A stretch of 60,765 bases of DNA from Clostridiales bacterium (GCA_015058145.1 SVCX01000006.1:1-60765), one strand, 5' to 3'. Counted from the stretch's first letter, positions 8,747-18,239 are shown. Notes: generated by a model not told the origin, from the sequence alone. Made by a program: numbers and translations.

Positions 8747-9640
8747 TTATAATTCTTTGTCAGCAAAGGAGAAAACCTCTTCAATGATGCGCATGGCCGC
8801 CCAGCTGGTAATATCGTTGACGTCGAGCGGCGGCGCAACTTCAACAATATCCATGTCGCGCACAGGCAGCTTCTTCAGAATGAACCGCACGAGATTAATC
8901 AGCTCTCTAGATGTAAGTCCGCCGGATACGGGAGTCCCTGTCCCAGGTGCAAAGGCAGGATCAAGCACATCGATATCGAGGGTGAAATAAATATGGTCGT
9001 ATCCCTTGAATTTCTTTTCAATTATGGAGGCGCATTCCTTCCAACCCATCTCATCTAAGTCGCTAGCAGAGATGACTGTAATCTCAGGATTCCGTTTGAT
9101 GATATTGAGTTCTTCCGGTTCAGCGGCGCGGATGCCGAGAAACAGCAGGTCCTCCGGCCCGATGATATCATCGAGAGCTCGTTTCTCCGTATTGGCATGG
9201 GACCATTTGTGACCGTCGTAACAGTCGCAGAGATCGAAGTGCGCGTCAAAGTGGATAATACCGATCTTCTTCCCTTCTCTCGCCTTTGCAAAAGCCCTGT
9301 GTAGTGGTATCGTCACGGAATGATCGCCGCCGATAAAGAGGTTGAACTTTCCGTACCGCATCATCTGCAGCGCCTCCGCCTCGACGCGAGCGAAACCCTC
9401 TTCCCAAGTTCCACTCATGTCAACATCACCGAAGTCGTGCACGACTGGCTGCGTGTCGAGGACATACCAATCATCCGTCGCACACGGCATATAGACTTCT
9501 CCAAACTCCCGAATCTTCGCAGGAGCTTCGGCCGCGCCGGCTTCCTGACTTGTTCCACCATCAAAAGGGATGCCCAAAATGAGCACCCTTGCTTTTTCCG
9601 GAGTATTCGCATTGATATCAAGCCATTTCTTCATAGGCAC
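8747..9640 (-). CDS. agmatinase/arginase (ureohydrolase) family protein
   Basis: A 297-residue binuclear-manganese ureohydrolase. All ligand motifs are present: GGDHS (H107), DAHFD (D132, H134, D136) and DIDVLDP (D222, D224), plus PGTGTPVSGG typical of agmatinases. The likely reaction is hydrolysis of agmatine (or a related guanidino compound) to urea and an amine. Arginase and guanidinobutyrase remain possible, since substrate cannot be read from sequence alone. GAGGAG precedes the first ATG. It follows the Na/Pi cotransporter gene after 6 bp and is probably co-transcribed with it, an unusual pairing. Confidence 0.88.
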   Translation of the reverse strand: MPMKKWLDINANTPEKARVLILGIPFDGGTSQEAGAAEAPAKIREFGEVYMPCATDDWYVLDTQPVVHDFGDVDMSGTWEEGFARVEAEALQMMRYGKFNLFIGGDHSVTIPLHRAFAKAREGKKIGIIHFDAHFDLCDCYDGHKWSHANTEKRALDDIIGPEDLLFLGIRAAEPEELNIIKRNPEITVISASDLDEMGWKECASIIEKKFKGYDHIYFTLDIDVLDPAFAPGTGTPVSGGLTSRELINLVRFILKKLPVRDMDIVEVAPPLDVNDITSWAAMRIIEEVFSFADKEL

Positions 9641-9646
9641 TCCTCG

Positions 9647-11416
9647 TTAAATTGAAAATCTCTCCTGATACTCTTCGAAGTATCTGGTGAAAGTTTCGTC
9701 CTTCATTTTCTTAAGACTGGACAGATACTTGTGGGTATCGAACATATCGCTTTCCATTTCGATCATGCCGACTGCGATGTTCGAACAATGGTCGGAGATA
9801 CGCTCGTAGTTGGTGATGAGATCGTTGAACACGAAACCCTTCTCGAGAGCGCATTCTCCTCGCTGCAGTCTCTCGACGTGATGATTCTTCATCTCATCGC
9901 AGAGATTATCGATCAGTTCCTCCAAAGGCTCCACTCTGACCGCCAGTTCCATATCGTTATTCACAAACGCGCTCGTCGCCAGAGAAACTACTTCAGTAAT
10001 AGCCTCTCTCAACACTCTCAGCTCGCGTATCGCCGCATCTGAGAACTGGATTTCCTTCTCATGTATTTCCTGTGCGCACTCCGCGATGTTCCTCGCGTGG
10101 TCAGAAATACGCTCAAAGTCCGTGATGGAATGGAGGAAGGCGTATACCTGCTCGTTCTGCTTCTTTGAAAGCTCACGAGCGGAAATCTGTACTATATATT
10201 CCCCCAGTTTGTCTTCGTAGATGTCAACTGTTTTCTCTGCTTTCCTGACTTTCTGGAATTCGTCGACCGAGTAGTTGTTGAGAAGATCAAAGGCCTCCTG
10301 AAGGCACTGCTGCGTGAGCGTTGCCATAGCGTCGATTGCCTGATGGCTCTGTTCCAAAGCCAGTGCAGGGTGTTGTATGAATCTCTCTTCCAGGTTGGCG
10401 ATTGGCTCCGGAAGCTTCTCTCCCGGCGTTTCTTCCTCCGGTTTGTCTTTGACAATAGCACAGGCTATCTTCTCAAGCAACCCCACGCATGGGAAGAGAA
10501 CGACTACAATTACAAATCTGAACAGGGTGTTGAGTAAGGCCATGCTCACCGCAGATAGAGTAAACGACATTAACGAAAAACTGAACACAGCGTTCAGCGC
10601 ATAGAATAGGACACCGCAGATCAGCGATCCGAACACATCTATGAGCAGGTGGACAAGGGCTGTTCTCACACCGTTGATATTGGCACCGATACTGCTGATC
10701 AATACCGGAAGCGCTCCGCCCACGGCTATACCCAAAAGCATAGGAAATGCTTCTTGAAACTGCAGAACCCCCGTCATGGCCAGTGCCTGCAGAATACCAA
10801 CTGCAGCCGCGGAACTCTGGATGAGGGCGGTGAAGACCATGCCAACCAGAATGCCAATCAGTGGATTTGCCATCGCCGAAAGGAAGTTCAGGAAGGAATC
10901 TGTTTCACAGAACGGTTTGACTGCGTTAGTAATTGCGGTCATACCATACATGAGAATCGCAAATCCCATGAGTATTTCGCCCACCTGGTTCTTAACCTGT
11001 GATTGTGTGAATTTCCGCAGATAGATACCTATGATTGCCACGATTCCTGTAATCGTCGCCGTCGATAAAAGGGCGACCCATCCACCTGCTCCCTGAATCG
11101 CGGAGAGGCAGACAATCCACCCTGTTATACTTGTTCCTAATATTGATCCAAGAATTATACTGACGGCCTGTCTGAACTTCATCATTCCTGAGTTCACGAA
11201 GCCGATTGTCATAATAGAAGTTGCTGATGAGGACTGGATAACCGCTGTGACTCCAACGCCGAGAAGCATTCCTTTGAACGCATTGCTCGTCAATTTATAG
11301 AGAAACAGTTCCAGTTTATCACCGGCGACTTTTTTGAGTCCGTCACCCATCAGCGTAATCCCGAAGAGGAACAGCGCAATTCCGCCGAAAAAGGCAATTA
11401 TACTTACTGCTATCAT
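9647..11416 (-). CDS. Na+/phosphate cotransporter family protein with PhoU-like domain
   Basis: A 589-residue membrane protein. The N-terminal half holds two Na/Pi-cotransporter repeats with the QSSSAT and QSSAAA signatures (about residues 60-65 and 200-205). The C-terminal half (about 345-570) is a PhoU-like helical domain facing the cytosol. This architecture (NptA/YjbB-like) moves phosphate driven by sodium. AAGGAAA precedes the ATG. It is the first gene of a two-gene unit with the ureohydrolase. Confidence 0.9.
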   Translation of the reverse strand: MIAVSIIAFFGGIALFLFGITLMGDGLKKVAGDKLELFLYKLTSNAFKGMLLGVGVTAVIQSSSATSIMTIGFVNSGMMKFRQAVSIILGSILGTSITGWIVCLSAIQGAGGWVALLSTATITGIVAIIGIYLRKFTQSQVKNQVGEILMGFAILMYGMTAITNAVKPFCETDSFLNFLSAMANPLIGILVGMVFTALIQSSAAAVGILQALAMTGVLQFQEAFPMLLGIAVGGALPVLISSIGANINGVRTALVHLLIDVFGSLICGVLFYALNAVFSFSLMSFTLSAVSMALLNTLFRFVIVVVLFPCVGLLEKIACAIVKDKPEEETPGEKLPEPIANLEERFIQHPALALEQSHQAIDAMATLTQQCLQEAFDLLNNYSVDEFQKVRKAEKTVDIYEDKLGEYIVQISARELSKKQNEQVYAFLHSITDFERISDHARNIAECAQEIHEKEIQFSDAAIRELRVLREAITEVVSLATSAFVNNDMELAVRVEPLEELIDNLCDEMKNHHVERLQRGECALEKGFVFNDLITNYERISDHCSNIAVGMIEMESDMFDTHKYLSSLKKMKDETFTRYFEEYQERFSI

Positions 11417-11473
11417 CTTATTTCCTTGCCACCATCTCTATGCAGTTTATGAGCGGGCCACTTCCCACCCACT

Positions 11474-11501
11474 ATAATATTAGTATCTTGGCTATAGTCA
11501 A
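11474..11501 (-). promoter_or_regulatory. sigma-A promoter of the Na/Pi cotransporter gene
   Basis: -35 TTGACT (11496-11501), 16-bp spacer, -10 TATTAT (11474-11479). A partly overlapping second TTGACT lies 5 bp upstream. Confidence 0.6.
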
Positions 11502-11540
11502 GTCAATGTAAATTTCAGGTAAAATAATGTTAAAACCATA

Positions 11541-11567
11541 AAGAAAAGAGCCCGCTCCTGCGGACTC
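11541..11567 (-). terminator. terminator of the subtilase gene
   Basis: On the minus strand GAGTCCGC, loop AGGA, GCGGGCTC, then TTTTCTTT. Confidence 0.75.
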
Positions 11568-11593
11568 CTATATTTCCTTATACTTATACTTCT

Positions 11594-13675
11594 TTATTTA
11601 GTCTTCGCCTTCTTCGTACTGCTCCACTTGGAGTAATACGTCGCCGAACCAACAGTCTTATAGGATCTGTACTGCATGTAGTATTTCGTCTTTCGCTTCA
11701 GTTTCTTAACCGTCACTTTTGTCTTTGATATGCCCTTGACTTTGATGTACTTAGCGTTCGAGAAGTTTGACTTCGTCGATACGCGAACCTGATACCCTGT
11801 GATGGCAGGTTTATACTTTTTCTTCTGTTTTTTGCTCATGGCATTCCAGCGAACCGTCAGCTTCTTTTTGCCTCGTTTTGGGGCTTTGATCTTCTTGACG
11901 AGCGGAGGAACGATATTAAAGGAAAGAACTCTCGTACCAGTGTAACCGTTTACTCCTTCCACAGTCACCCGATAGGAGCCGACCTTCTTTCGGCCTGCAG
12001 CATATGATGCCCTGTAATAACCAGCTGACAGAGCTTTATTTGCCTTATAAACAGTAACACGCGGCGTCTTGACTTTGCCATTATAGGTGAAGGTCTTTCC
12101 CGACAAAGACGCTGCATGGGTCGACAAGTCAGTTGCCATATAACGGTATGCCGCGCCAAGATTGATCAGCCCATACCCATAATACGGATCATACCCCTTC
12201 GCTCCTTTGTCAACAGATGTTGCTTTGATTACCCGCGTGAAATCAGAATGTCTTGTCGACGGCGCCATCTGCTTGACCAAAGCCGCCATAGCTGAAACCT
12301 GCGGAGTGGAGAAAGATGTTCCGCTATCTAAACAGTACCTTCCGGTGTTTGACGCAAGCAGCAAGTCTTCTCCGTAAGCAGATACTGTAACGTATTTGTT
12401 GTAAGTCGAAAAGTATGAACGCTCCCCAGTACTATCAACGGACGCAACACTGACGACGCAATCATATGCTGCCGGATACATTACCGGATTGCCATACTCT
12501 GCATCATTACCTGCCGCCGCAACAAGAATGATTCCAGCGTTAACGGCCTCTCTGCATTTCGTTTCCAATGTAACCGAAAAGTCACCGTCAAATGACCCTC
12601 CAAAACTCATGTTAATCACGCCAACTTTTTTGTTGCTTTTTTTATTATAATTAATCACATGATTCAGCCCAGCGATAATCACGCTGATCGTTGAAGCGCC
12701 GCTGTCATTCAACGCCTTTACCGGCATTATGGTCGTGTTCGGCATGACTCCATTAAGTCCCTCATTATTGTTGTAAGAAGCTGCAATGACGCCCGTTACT
12801 TTCGTGCCGTGTCCGAATCCGTCGACTACATTGCTCGAACCGTTAAATGCATTGTAAGGAGCTGTATAGGCAACCCTTCTTAAGTCCGGATGACTGATCG
12901 TAACGCCCGAGTCAAGCACAGCAATAATTGTATTATTTCCAAACATTCCTCTGTTCCAGACATATGGGGCATTAATCAATCTCAGATACCAATCATGCTC
13001 TTCGTAGACAGGATCATCGATTTCTACTTCTGTCGCATGCACGATATAGTCCGGTTCGATGTATTCAATCATCGCAGGCTCTGCGACTTCCGCAATAGTC
13101 TCAATGGAATCGGCCGTGTAAAGTTCTTCATTGATGACTTCCTCTACCTTCTGCCCTTCACTCTCATCCAGATCATCGATGGCGCTTTCCATCTCTTTGA
13201 CCTCTTTTTTCGTGACATCGTCTTCAAGCTTATATATGAATCCGTCATATTCTTTCTCGTCTACGCTATCCAGATTCACCGTGAGCGCATCGTTTAGTTC
13301 GCCCACAGCAGCCTCTGTTGATGCCACTTCTGATTCAGCAACCGGTTCTTCATCTTCTGTTCCCGGCGTCTCTTCGGCGACGGTGTCCGCATCAGTTTCC
13401 GGCGCAACACCCTCCTCTTCTGCGGCAGCTGCTTCCGCTTCAGGCGCAACCGTTTCATCCATTGTTTCAATCGCATTAGTCACAACTGAGTCGTCAGTTG
13501 TATCAGTTTCCACTGCATAGATTCCCGTCGGCATATATATCATCCCAAACACAAAAACGACTGCCGTCAGTATAGCTGTCAGTCGTTTCGCAATGTGATA
13601 ATGTTTCTTTTCGACGAGTCTTCTCATTATAGTCTTTCTAAATCCCGATTCTTTCTCATTATTATCCATTCTCAT
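11594..13675 (-). CDS. secreted subtilisin-like (S8) serine protease with C-terminal fibronectin III domain
   Basis: A 693-residue exported protease. An N-terminal hydrophobic segment (about 32-55) is followed by an acidic Ala/Glu-rich stretch (about 60-125), an inhibitor-I9-like propeptide (about 130-215) and the S8 catalytic domain. The triad is D255 (VLDSG), H289 (GHGT) and S454 (GTSFSTP), with oxyanion N390. After it come an immunoglobulin-like module (about 525-600) and a lysine-rich fibronectin type III domain (about 605-693). No clear Shine-Dalgarno is seen; an ATG 6 bp downstream is equally possible. The lysine-rich C-terminus may bind wall polymers. It is predicted to feed the peptide-uptake genes of this region. 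Confidence 0.9.
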   Translation of the reverse strand: MRMDNNEKESGFRKTIMRRLVEKKHYHIAKRLTAILTAVVFVFGMIYMPTGIYAVETDTTDDSVVTNAIETMDETVAPEAEAAAAEEEGVAPETDADTVAEETPGTEDEEPVAESEVASTEAAVGELNDALTVNLDSVDEKEYDGFIYKLEDDVTKKEVKEMESAIDDLDESEGQKVEEVINEELYTADSIETIAEVAEPAMIEYIEPDYIVHATEVEIDDPVYEEHDWYLRLINAPYVWNRGMFGNNTIIAVLDSGVTISHPDLRRVAYTAPYNAFNGSSNVVDGFGHGTKVTGVIAASYNNNEGLNGVMPNTTIMPVKALNDSGASTISVIIAGLNHVINYNKKSNKKVGVINMSFGGSFDGDFSVTLETKCREAVNAGIILVAAAGNDAEYGNPVMYPAAYDCVVSVASVDSTGERSYFSTYNKYVTVSAYGEDLLLASNTGRYCLDSGTSFSTPQVSAMAALVKQMAPSTRHSDFTRVIKATSVDKGAKGYDPYYGYGLINLGAAYRYMATDLSTHAASLSGKTFTYNGKVKTPRVTVYKANKALSAGYYRASYAAGRKKVGSYRVTVEGVNGYTGTRVLSFNIVPPLVKKIKAPKRGKKKLTVRWNAMSKKQKKKYKPAITGYQVRVSTKSNFSNAKYIKVKGISKTKVTVKKLKRKTKYYMQYRSYKTVGSATYYSKWSSTKKAKTK

Positions 13676-13697
13676 TTTACATCAGAATCGGCTCTGA

Positions 13698-13726
13698 AAT
13701 ATATAGTTTTTTGATTACTTAAACAA
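13698..13726 (-). promoter_or_regulatory. probable promoter of the subtilase gene
   Basis: -35 TTGTTT (13721-13726), 17-bp spacer, -10 TATATT (13698-13703). The predicted leader is only about 15 nt. Confidence 0.5.
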
Positions 13727-13733
13727 ATATTCA

Positions 13734-14594
13734 TTACGCCTGCAGACTCCGCTGCGCTGCTTCGACGACATGCTTCATGAGCACCGCCGTAGTCACGCTG
13801 CCGACGCCTCCCGGAACCGGAGTGATCGCTGCCGCGTTCTCTTCCGCCTCCTCAAAGTTGACGTCGCCGCAGAGATTCCCTTCCTCGTCCACGTTGATTC
13901 CGACATCTATAATCGTCTGGCCGCTTCCCAGAATCTCCGACCCTATCATCTTCGCGCGTCCGAGGGCTGACACCACAACGTCCGCATTTTGTCCGGCGTC
14001 TCTGAAATCATCGATGGCCGTCCTGCTGTGGCAGACAGTAATTGTCGCATGTCGCCCCATGAGCATCATGGCAACGGGCTTGCCTATGACGAGGCTCCTG
14101 CCGAAGATTGTGACCTTGCTTCCTTTGAGTTCTACTCCGTAGTGGTCCAGAATCTCCATGACCGCTTCGGCCGTACACGGAGGATATCCGATTTCCGTAT
14201 CCATGAACACTCCTGCCATGGATCCGGAAGTAATGCCGTCCATATCCTTCGCCGGCGCAAGCACTTCGCAGACCTTCTTTTCGTTGATATGCTCCGGCAG
14301 AGGTCTAAACATGAGCACCCCGTGGATGCTGCTGTCCCCATTTATTTTTTCAATCTCTTTGATGAGCGCTTTCTCCGTCATGGTCTCCGGGAAGATGAAC
14401 TGTTTTACCTGCACGCCGGTCTTCTCCGCCCTTTTCAGCGCTCCTTTCTCATAGGAAAGGTCGCCCGGTTTTTCACCGAGTCTTATGATCGCCAATGTCG
14501 GTGTAACACCCTTCGCTTTCAGTTCTTCCACCGCCTGACTGTTTCTTCTTGTAATCGCCCCTGCGACGGGCGCTCCTTTAAGTTGTTCTGCCAT
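13734..14594 (-). CDS. folD: methylenetetrahydrofolate dehydrogenase/cyclohydrolase
   Basis: A 286-residue bifunctional C1-folate enzyme interconverting methylene-, methenyl- and formyl-tetrahydrofolate. SYEKGALK contains the conserved Tyr and Lys of the active site. VTIFGRSLVIGKP is the Rossmann nucleotide-binding motif, and PVPGGVGSVT is the C-terminal FolD signature. AGGAG precedes the ATG. It is the last gene of the rplS-rbgA-rnhB-folD run, 39 bp after rnhB. Confidence 0.96.
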   Translation of the reverse strand: MAEQLKGAPVAGAITRRNSQAVEELKAKGVTPTLAIIRLGEKPGDLSYEKGALKRAEKTGVQVKQFIFPETMTEKALIKEIEKINGDSSIHGVLMFRPLPEHINEKKVCEVLAPAKDMDGITSGSMAGVFMDTEIGYPPCTAEAVMEILDHYGVELKGSKVTIFGRSLVIGKPVAMMLMGRHATITVCHSRTAIDDFRDAGQNADVVVSALGRAKMIGSEILGSGQTIIDVGINVDEEGNLCGDVNFEEAEENAAAITPVPGGVGSVTTAVLMKHVVEAAQRSLQA

Positions 14595-14633
14595 TTCCTG
14601 TCTCCTGCTTTAACCTCTATCTTCTTAAGCGTT

Positions 14634-15311
14634 TTATCTTTCAAAATTCTTCAAAAAAGTCATCCTGTGTATCGGGCACGTTCCGTGCTCGCGGAGGCCT
14701 TCGTAATGGGCCGCCGTTCCGTAGCCTTTGTTCTTCTCAAAGGCATACCATGGATACTCTTCCGCGAACTGTACCATCATCCTGTCCCTTGTGACCTTGG
14801 CAACGATGGACGCCGCCGCAATGGCCAGCACCTTGGAGTCGCCCTTGATGACGGCGTGCTGCGGCTTATCCAGGCCGTCCAGATTCACAGCATCCAGAAG
14901 TACAAAATCAATGCGCGCGTCCGCAGCGCCGCCGCTCTTCACGCGCAGCTGCAGATCGCATGCAGAGATAGCATCCCGCATGGCTTTCTTCGTCGCCTGA
15001 AGAATGTTGATTTCGTCGATGACCTTATGGTCCGCCATTCCGATTCCGTAGGCCAAACATCCGTCAAGAATCTGATCGTACAGTTCTTCACGGCGTTTTT
15101 CGCTGAGTTTCTTAGAGTCGTCAACGCCCAGCACGGCAAAGTCTTCCGGCAGAACTACCGCCGCTGTTACAACCGGACCGGCCAAAGGTCCTCTGCCGAC
15201 CTCATCAACCCCCGCGATGTATCGATAGCCTTGTTTGTGCAGCGTCGCTTCCGGTTCTTTCATCTCGGCGAGCCGCTGCTTTTGCTTTTCGATCCGTTCC
15301 TGCTTAGTCAT
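14634..15311 (-). CDS. rnhB: ribonuclease HII
   Basis: A 225-residue RNase HII that nicks RNA in RNA-DNA hybrids and starts removal of misincorporated ribonucleotides. GVDEVGRGPLAGP carries the first catalytic Asp-Glu pair; DDSKKLSE, LLDAVNLD and ASIVAKVTRD match the other conserved blocks. I chose the ATG at 15311, which has GGAGGAAG upstream and overlaps the rbgA stop by 8 bp. The classic rbgA-rnhB gene pair supports both calls. Confidence 0.96.
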   Translation of the reverse strand: MTKQERIEKQKQRLAEMKEPEATLHKQGYRYIAGVDEVGRGPLAGPVVTAAVVLPEDFAVLGVDDSKKLSEKRREELYDQILDGCLAYGIGMADHKVIDEINILQATKKAMRDAISACDLQLRVKSGGAADARIDFVLLDAVNLDGLDKPQHAVIKGDSKVLAIAAASIVAKVTRDRMMVQFAEEYPWYAFEKNKGYGTAAHYEGLREHGTCPIHRMTFLKNFER

Positions 15312-16221
15312 CGTCTTCCTCCGGCCATTCCAGAGTGATGCGGCCGATCTTCGCCGACCGGAATTCATCGAGCAGGAGTCTTCCCATACGCTCATAATCG
15401 ATTCGCTTGCCCGGCAGAATACAGCCTCGCTTCAGCGCCATCTGATGCATATTGGCAAGGGCCGCGTCGGTCTCCGTTTCGATTGGGTATCCTGTCTCCG
15501 GAGATTCTTCTCCCTCACCGAGGAGCTCCTCAATCTTGTACCGCTCGCGCAAAAGCTCAGGATACTTTTTTGTCAGCACTTTGGTCAGCTCCAGAGCCAG
15601 CGTCGGCACATCCAGGATTTCATCTTTGATGGATCCGCAGAAAGCCAGATTCATCCCCACGTTCGGGTCCTCGAACTTCGGCCAGAGAATGCCCGGCGTG
15701 TCGAGGAGCTGCATGCCGTTCTCCAAGGTCAGCCACTGCTTGCCCTTAGTGACCCCCGGACGGTCTCCCGTCTTGGCGCTCTTGTGCCCCGTCAGTCTAT
15801 TGATAAGAGAGGACTTGCCGCAGTTCGGAACGCCGACGATCATGAGCCGGCACGGTTTGATCGCGCTGCTTCCGGTCCTCGCATCCGAAATCTTTTCGAG
15901 CATGGCGAAGAGCTGCCCCCGGCCTTCGCCTGTCATGGAGTTCATGACAACCGCCTGCGTACGAGCTGCCCCGGTGCTTTCTGCTGAAGTCAGTTTCTGC
16001 TTCCAAAGACGGGTGGCTTCATCGTCCGCCAGATCGCTCTTATTGATCGCGATGATCCGCGGCTTGGCGCTGACCAGTTCGTCGATGATGGGATTCCGGC
16101 TGGACACCGGAATGCGGGCGTCGATAACTTCGATAACCGCGTCGACCATTTTTAAGTTGTCCTGAATCAGTTCCCTGGTCTTCTTCATGTGGCCGGGATA
16201 CCAGTTGATGTTCTGTATCAT
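15304..16221 (-). CDS. rbgA: ribosome biogenesis GTPase YlqF/RbgA
   Basis: A 305-residue circularly permuted GTPase needed for late 50S assembly. The motif order is G4 (INKSDL, about 59-64), G5 (NSMTGEG), G1 (GVPNCGKSS) and G3 (DTPG), diagnostic of the YlqF family. NWYPGHM at the N-terminus is its hallmark. The start at 16221 has GGAAGGAG 6 bp upstream; a longer start 7 codons before is unsupported. It follows rplS but has its own promoter. Confidence 0.96.
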   Translation of the reverse strand: MIQNINWYPGHMKKTRELIQDNLKMVDAVIEVIDARIPVSSRNPIIDELVSAKPRIIAINKSDLADDEATRLWKQKLTSAESTGAARTQAVVMNSMTGEGRGQLFAMLEKISDARTGSSAIKPCRLMIVGVPNCGKSSLINRLTGHKSAKTGDRPGVTKGKQWLTLENGMQLLDTPGILWPKFEDPNVGMNLAFCGSIKDEILDVPTLALELTKVLTKKYPELLRERYKIEELLGEGEESPETGYPIETETDAALANMHQMALKRGCILPGKRIDYERMGRLLLDEFRSAKIGRITLEWPEEDDD

Positions 16222-16241
16222 GAGCCGCTCCTTCCGCAGCA

Positions 16242-16250
16242 ATTATATCA
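16242..16250 (-). promoter_or_regulatory. extended -10 promoter of rbgA-rnhB-folD
   Basis: TGaTATAAT (TATAAT 16242-16247) directly after the T-tract of the rplS terminator. The -35 position lies inside the terminator stem. Confidence 0.6.
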
Positions 16251-16282
16251 TACAATAAAACAGGACCGATACATCGGCCCTG
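16251..16282 (-). terminator. terminator of rplS
   Basis: On the minus strand a 10-bp stem (CAGGGCCGAT paired with ATCGGTCCTG, one G-U) followed by TTTTATT. Confidence 0.75.
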
Positions 16283-16311
16283 CTTCTTTTCTTAGTTGCC
16301 TGAAAGTCCGC

Positions 16312-16659
16312 TTACTTCTCCTTGCGGGATTTAATCTTAGCTGACTTACCAGTTCTCTGACGCATGTAGTGCAGTCTTGCTCTTCTGACTCTGCCGCGTC
16401 TTACTACTTCGATCTTTTCGACCAGCGGTGAGTGGATCGGGAATGTCTTCTCGACGCCAACGCCGGAAGCGATTCTTCTTACGGTGAAAGTCTCACCGAT
16501 TCCGCCGCCCTGTCTCTTCAGTACGAAGCCTTCGAATATCTGAATTCTTTCTCTGTTACCTTCTTTAATTTTAACGTGTACCTTGACAGTATCTCCAACG
16601 TTAAATGCAGGGATGTCAGACTTCATATATTCATTTGTTACTGAGCTTAATACGTCCAT
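16312..16659 (-). CDS. rplS: 50S ribosomal protein L19
   Basis: A 115-residue L19 with the family core ([45 protein letters not shown]). The ATG at 16659 has GGAGGAAGAG upstream; the longer frame runs through the leader. It is transcribed from its own promoter with a leader of about 118 nt. The usual rpsP-rimM-trmD genes are not upstream; a purine permease gene precedes it instead. Confidence 0.97.
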   Translation of the reverse strand: MDVLSSVTNEYMKSDIPAFNVGDTVKVHVKIKEGNRERIQIFEGFVLKRQGGGIGETFTVRRIASGVGVEKTFPIHSPLVEKIEVVRRGRVRRARLHYMRQRTGKSAKIKSRKEK

Positions 16660-16777
16660 TGCTCTTCCTCCTTCCCTTCGGCATGTTCTTGGTGCCTGTT
16701 GCAGATACTGGGTCTGCGCCGCAAACCAGAGGACCACCCGTTAAATACAAATCATACGCTTGCGTTTCCACACGCGC
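16660..16777 (-). ncRNA. structured 5' leader of rplS (L19-leader type)
   Basis: About 118 nt lie between the predicted transcription start and the rplS ATG. The stretch is rich in self-complementary segments (GCGTGTGGAAACGC, GGTTTGCGGCGCAGACC, GCATGTTC). Low-GC Gram-positives carry an autoregulatory L19 leader at this place. I infer the same role from position and foldability, not from a covariance match. Confidence 0.45.
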
Positions 16778-16783
16778 TTGTAC

Positions 16784-16812
16784 ATTATACATGAGGGATT
16801 TCGCAGGTGCAA
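16784..16812 (-). promoter_or_regulatory. sigma-A promoter of rplS
   Basis: -35 TTGCAC (16807-16812), 17-bp spacer, -10 TATAAT (16784-16789). Confidence 0.8.
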
Positions 16813-16836
16813 GCACTTTTTTCGGCTTCGCCCACT

Positions 16837-18201
16837 CTACAGGAATACGTACTTGAGTATGAACAGCACCGCCAGCACATACATGATCACGGTAATCCGG
16901 TCGCGCTTGCCGCAGGCCAAGTTGATCACGACATATGAAATGACGCCAAAGGAGATGCCTTCGGAGATGCTGTAGAACAGTGGCATGGTGATGATGCATA
17001 GGTAAGCCGGAATCGTGTCGGTCATCGCCTCGGCAGAAAAACGAATCTCCTTGATTCCTTCGAACATGAGGAAGCCTACCATGATGAGCGCAGGCGCTGT
17101 CGCGAAGGATGGGATGGCCGTGAACAGCGGTGAGAACAGGCATGAGAGGAGGAACAGACACCCTGTCGTGACGGCGGTCAGTCCCGTGCGCCCTCCTACA
17201 GCGATGCCAGCCGTTGACTCAACGTAGGTTCCGGTTGTGGACGTGCCCAGAATCGCGCCGCACGTCGTGGCAATAGCGTCGGACAGCAGTGCCGGGCGAA
17301 TGGCAGGAAGACGTCCGTTCTCATCGAGCATTTTTGCTTTTGCGCTGACGCCGATCAGCGTACCGATGGTGTCGAACATGTCTACAAAGAGGAATGAGAA
17401 CATGACAACGATAAAGTTAAAAATACCGACTCCATGGAAGTCTGTATGGAAACACTCGCCGAAGGTGTCGCCAATCGCCGAGAAGTCAAAACTGACGATA
17501 GCTGCCGGGAACAGACTGTAGACACCTGCATCCGGATTCGGCACATAAAGACCGACCAGCTGACAAATCATACCGGCGCCCCAGGTAATGATGATACCGA
17601 ACAGTATAGAGGCTTTGACTTTTTTGATGTAAAGAATCGTCGTTACACACAGACCGAAGAGGGCCAGCAGCGCACAGATGCCGTGCGTTCCGAAGTCATC
17701 ACGGAAGCTCGTGATGGTGACGAGAGTGGTTGACGCATCGACGGAGAGACCTGCGTTCTGCAATCCGATGAACGCAATGAACAAGCCGATTCCTACGGAG
17801 ACGCCGTTCTTCAGCGACATCGGAATGGCGTTAAAAATAGCCTCCCGCACATTGGTCAGAGACAGCAATACGAAGATCAGTCCTTCGCAGAAGACAGCCA
17901 TCAGCGCCACATGCCAGGAGATGCCCATCCCCTGAACGACCGTATAGGCGAGGAAGGCGTTTAGCCCCATTCCTGCCGAAAGCGCAAACGGAAGATTCGC
18001 CATGAACCCCATGCAAAAGCATCCAATCGTCGATGCTAGACAGGTTGCGATCAGCACAGCGTGGGGATTCATGCCCGCGTCACCCAGAATGTTCGGGTTG
18101 ACCGCGATGATATACGCCATGGTCATGAAGGTCGTCACGCCGGCAACGATCTCCCGCTTCACAGTCGTATTATTCTCTTTGAGTTTAAAGAGTCTGTCCA
18201 T
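16837..18201 (-). CDS. NCS2 family purine permease (AzgA/PbuG-like)
   Basis: A 454-residue polytopic membrane protein of the nucleobase-cation symporter-2 superfamily, AzgA-like branch. Early motifs such as GVTTFMTMAYIIAVNP and GMGLNAFLAY, and the later SSTGTY-like stretch (GTSTTGTYVES), mark hypoxanthine/guanine/adenine importers. Substrate cannot be refined. The ATG at 18201 has GGAGG five bases upstream; the 46-codon longer frame overlaps the divergent trxA promoter. No purine riboswitch fits in the short leader. Confidence 0.9.
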   Translation of the reverse strand: MDRLFKLKENNTTVKREIVAGVTTFMTMAYIIAVNPNILGDAGMNPHAVLIATCLASTIGCFCMGFMANLPFALSAGMGLNAFLAYTVVQGMGISWHVALMAVFCEGLIFVLLSLTNVREAIFNAIPMSLKNGVSVGIGLFIAFIGLQNAGLSVDASTTLVTITSFRDDFGTHGICALLALFGLCVTTILYIKKVKASILFGIIITWGAGMICQLVGLYVPNPDAGVYSLFPAAIVSFDFSAIGDTFGECFHTDFHGVGIFNFIVVMFSFLFVDMFDTIGTLIGVSAKAKMLDENGRLPAIRPALLSDAIATTCGAILGTSTTGTYVESTAGIAVGGRTGLTAVTTGCLFLLSCLFSPLFTAIPSFATAPALIMVGFLMFEGIKEIRFSAEAMTDTIPAYLCIITMPLFYSISEGISFGVISYVVINLACGKRDRITVIMYVLAVLFILKYVFL

Positions 18202-18226
18202 GTCCGCCTCCGTATCATATAAAGTT

Positions 18227-18235
18227 ATTATACCA
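18227..18235 (-). promoter_or_regulatory. extended -10 promoter of the purine permease gene
   Basis: TGgTATAAT (TATAAT 18227-18232) on the minus strand, facing away from the trxA promoter. The two promoters are almost adjacent. Confidence 0.6.
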
Positions 18236-18239
18236 TAGG

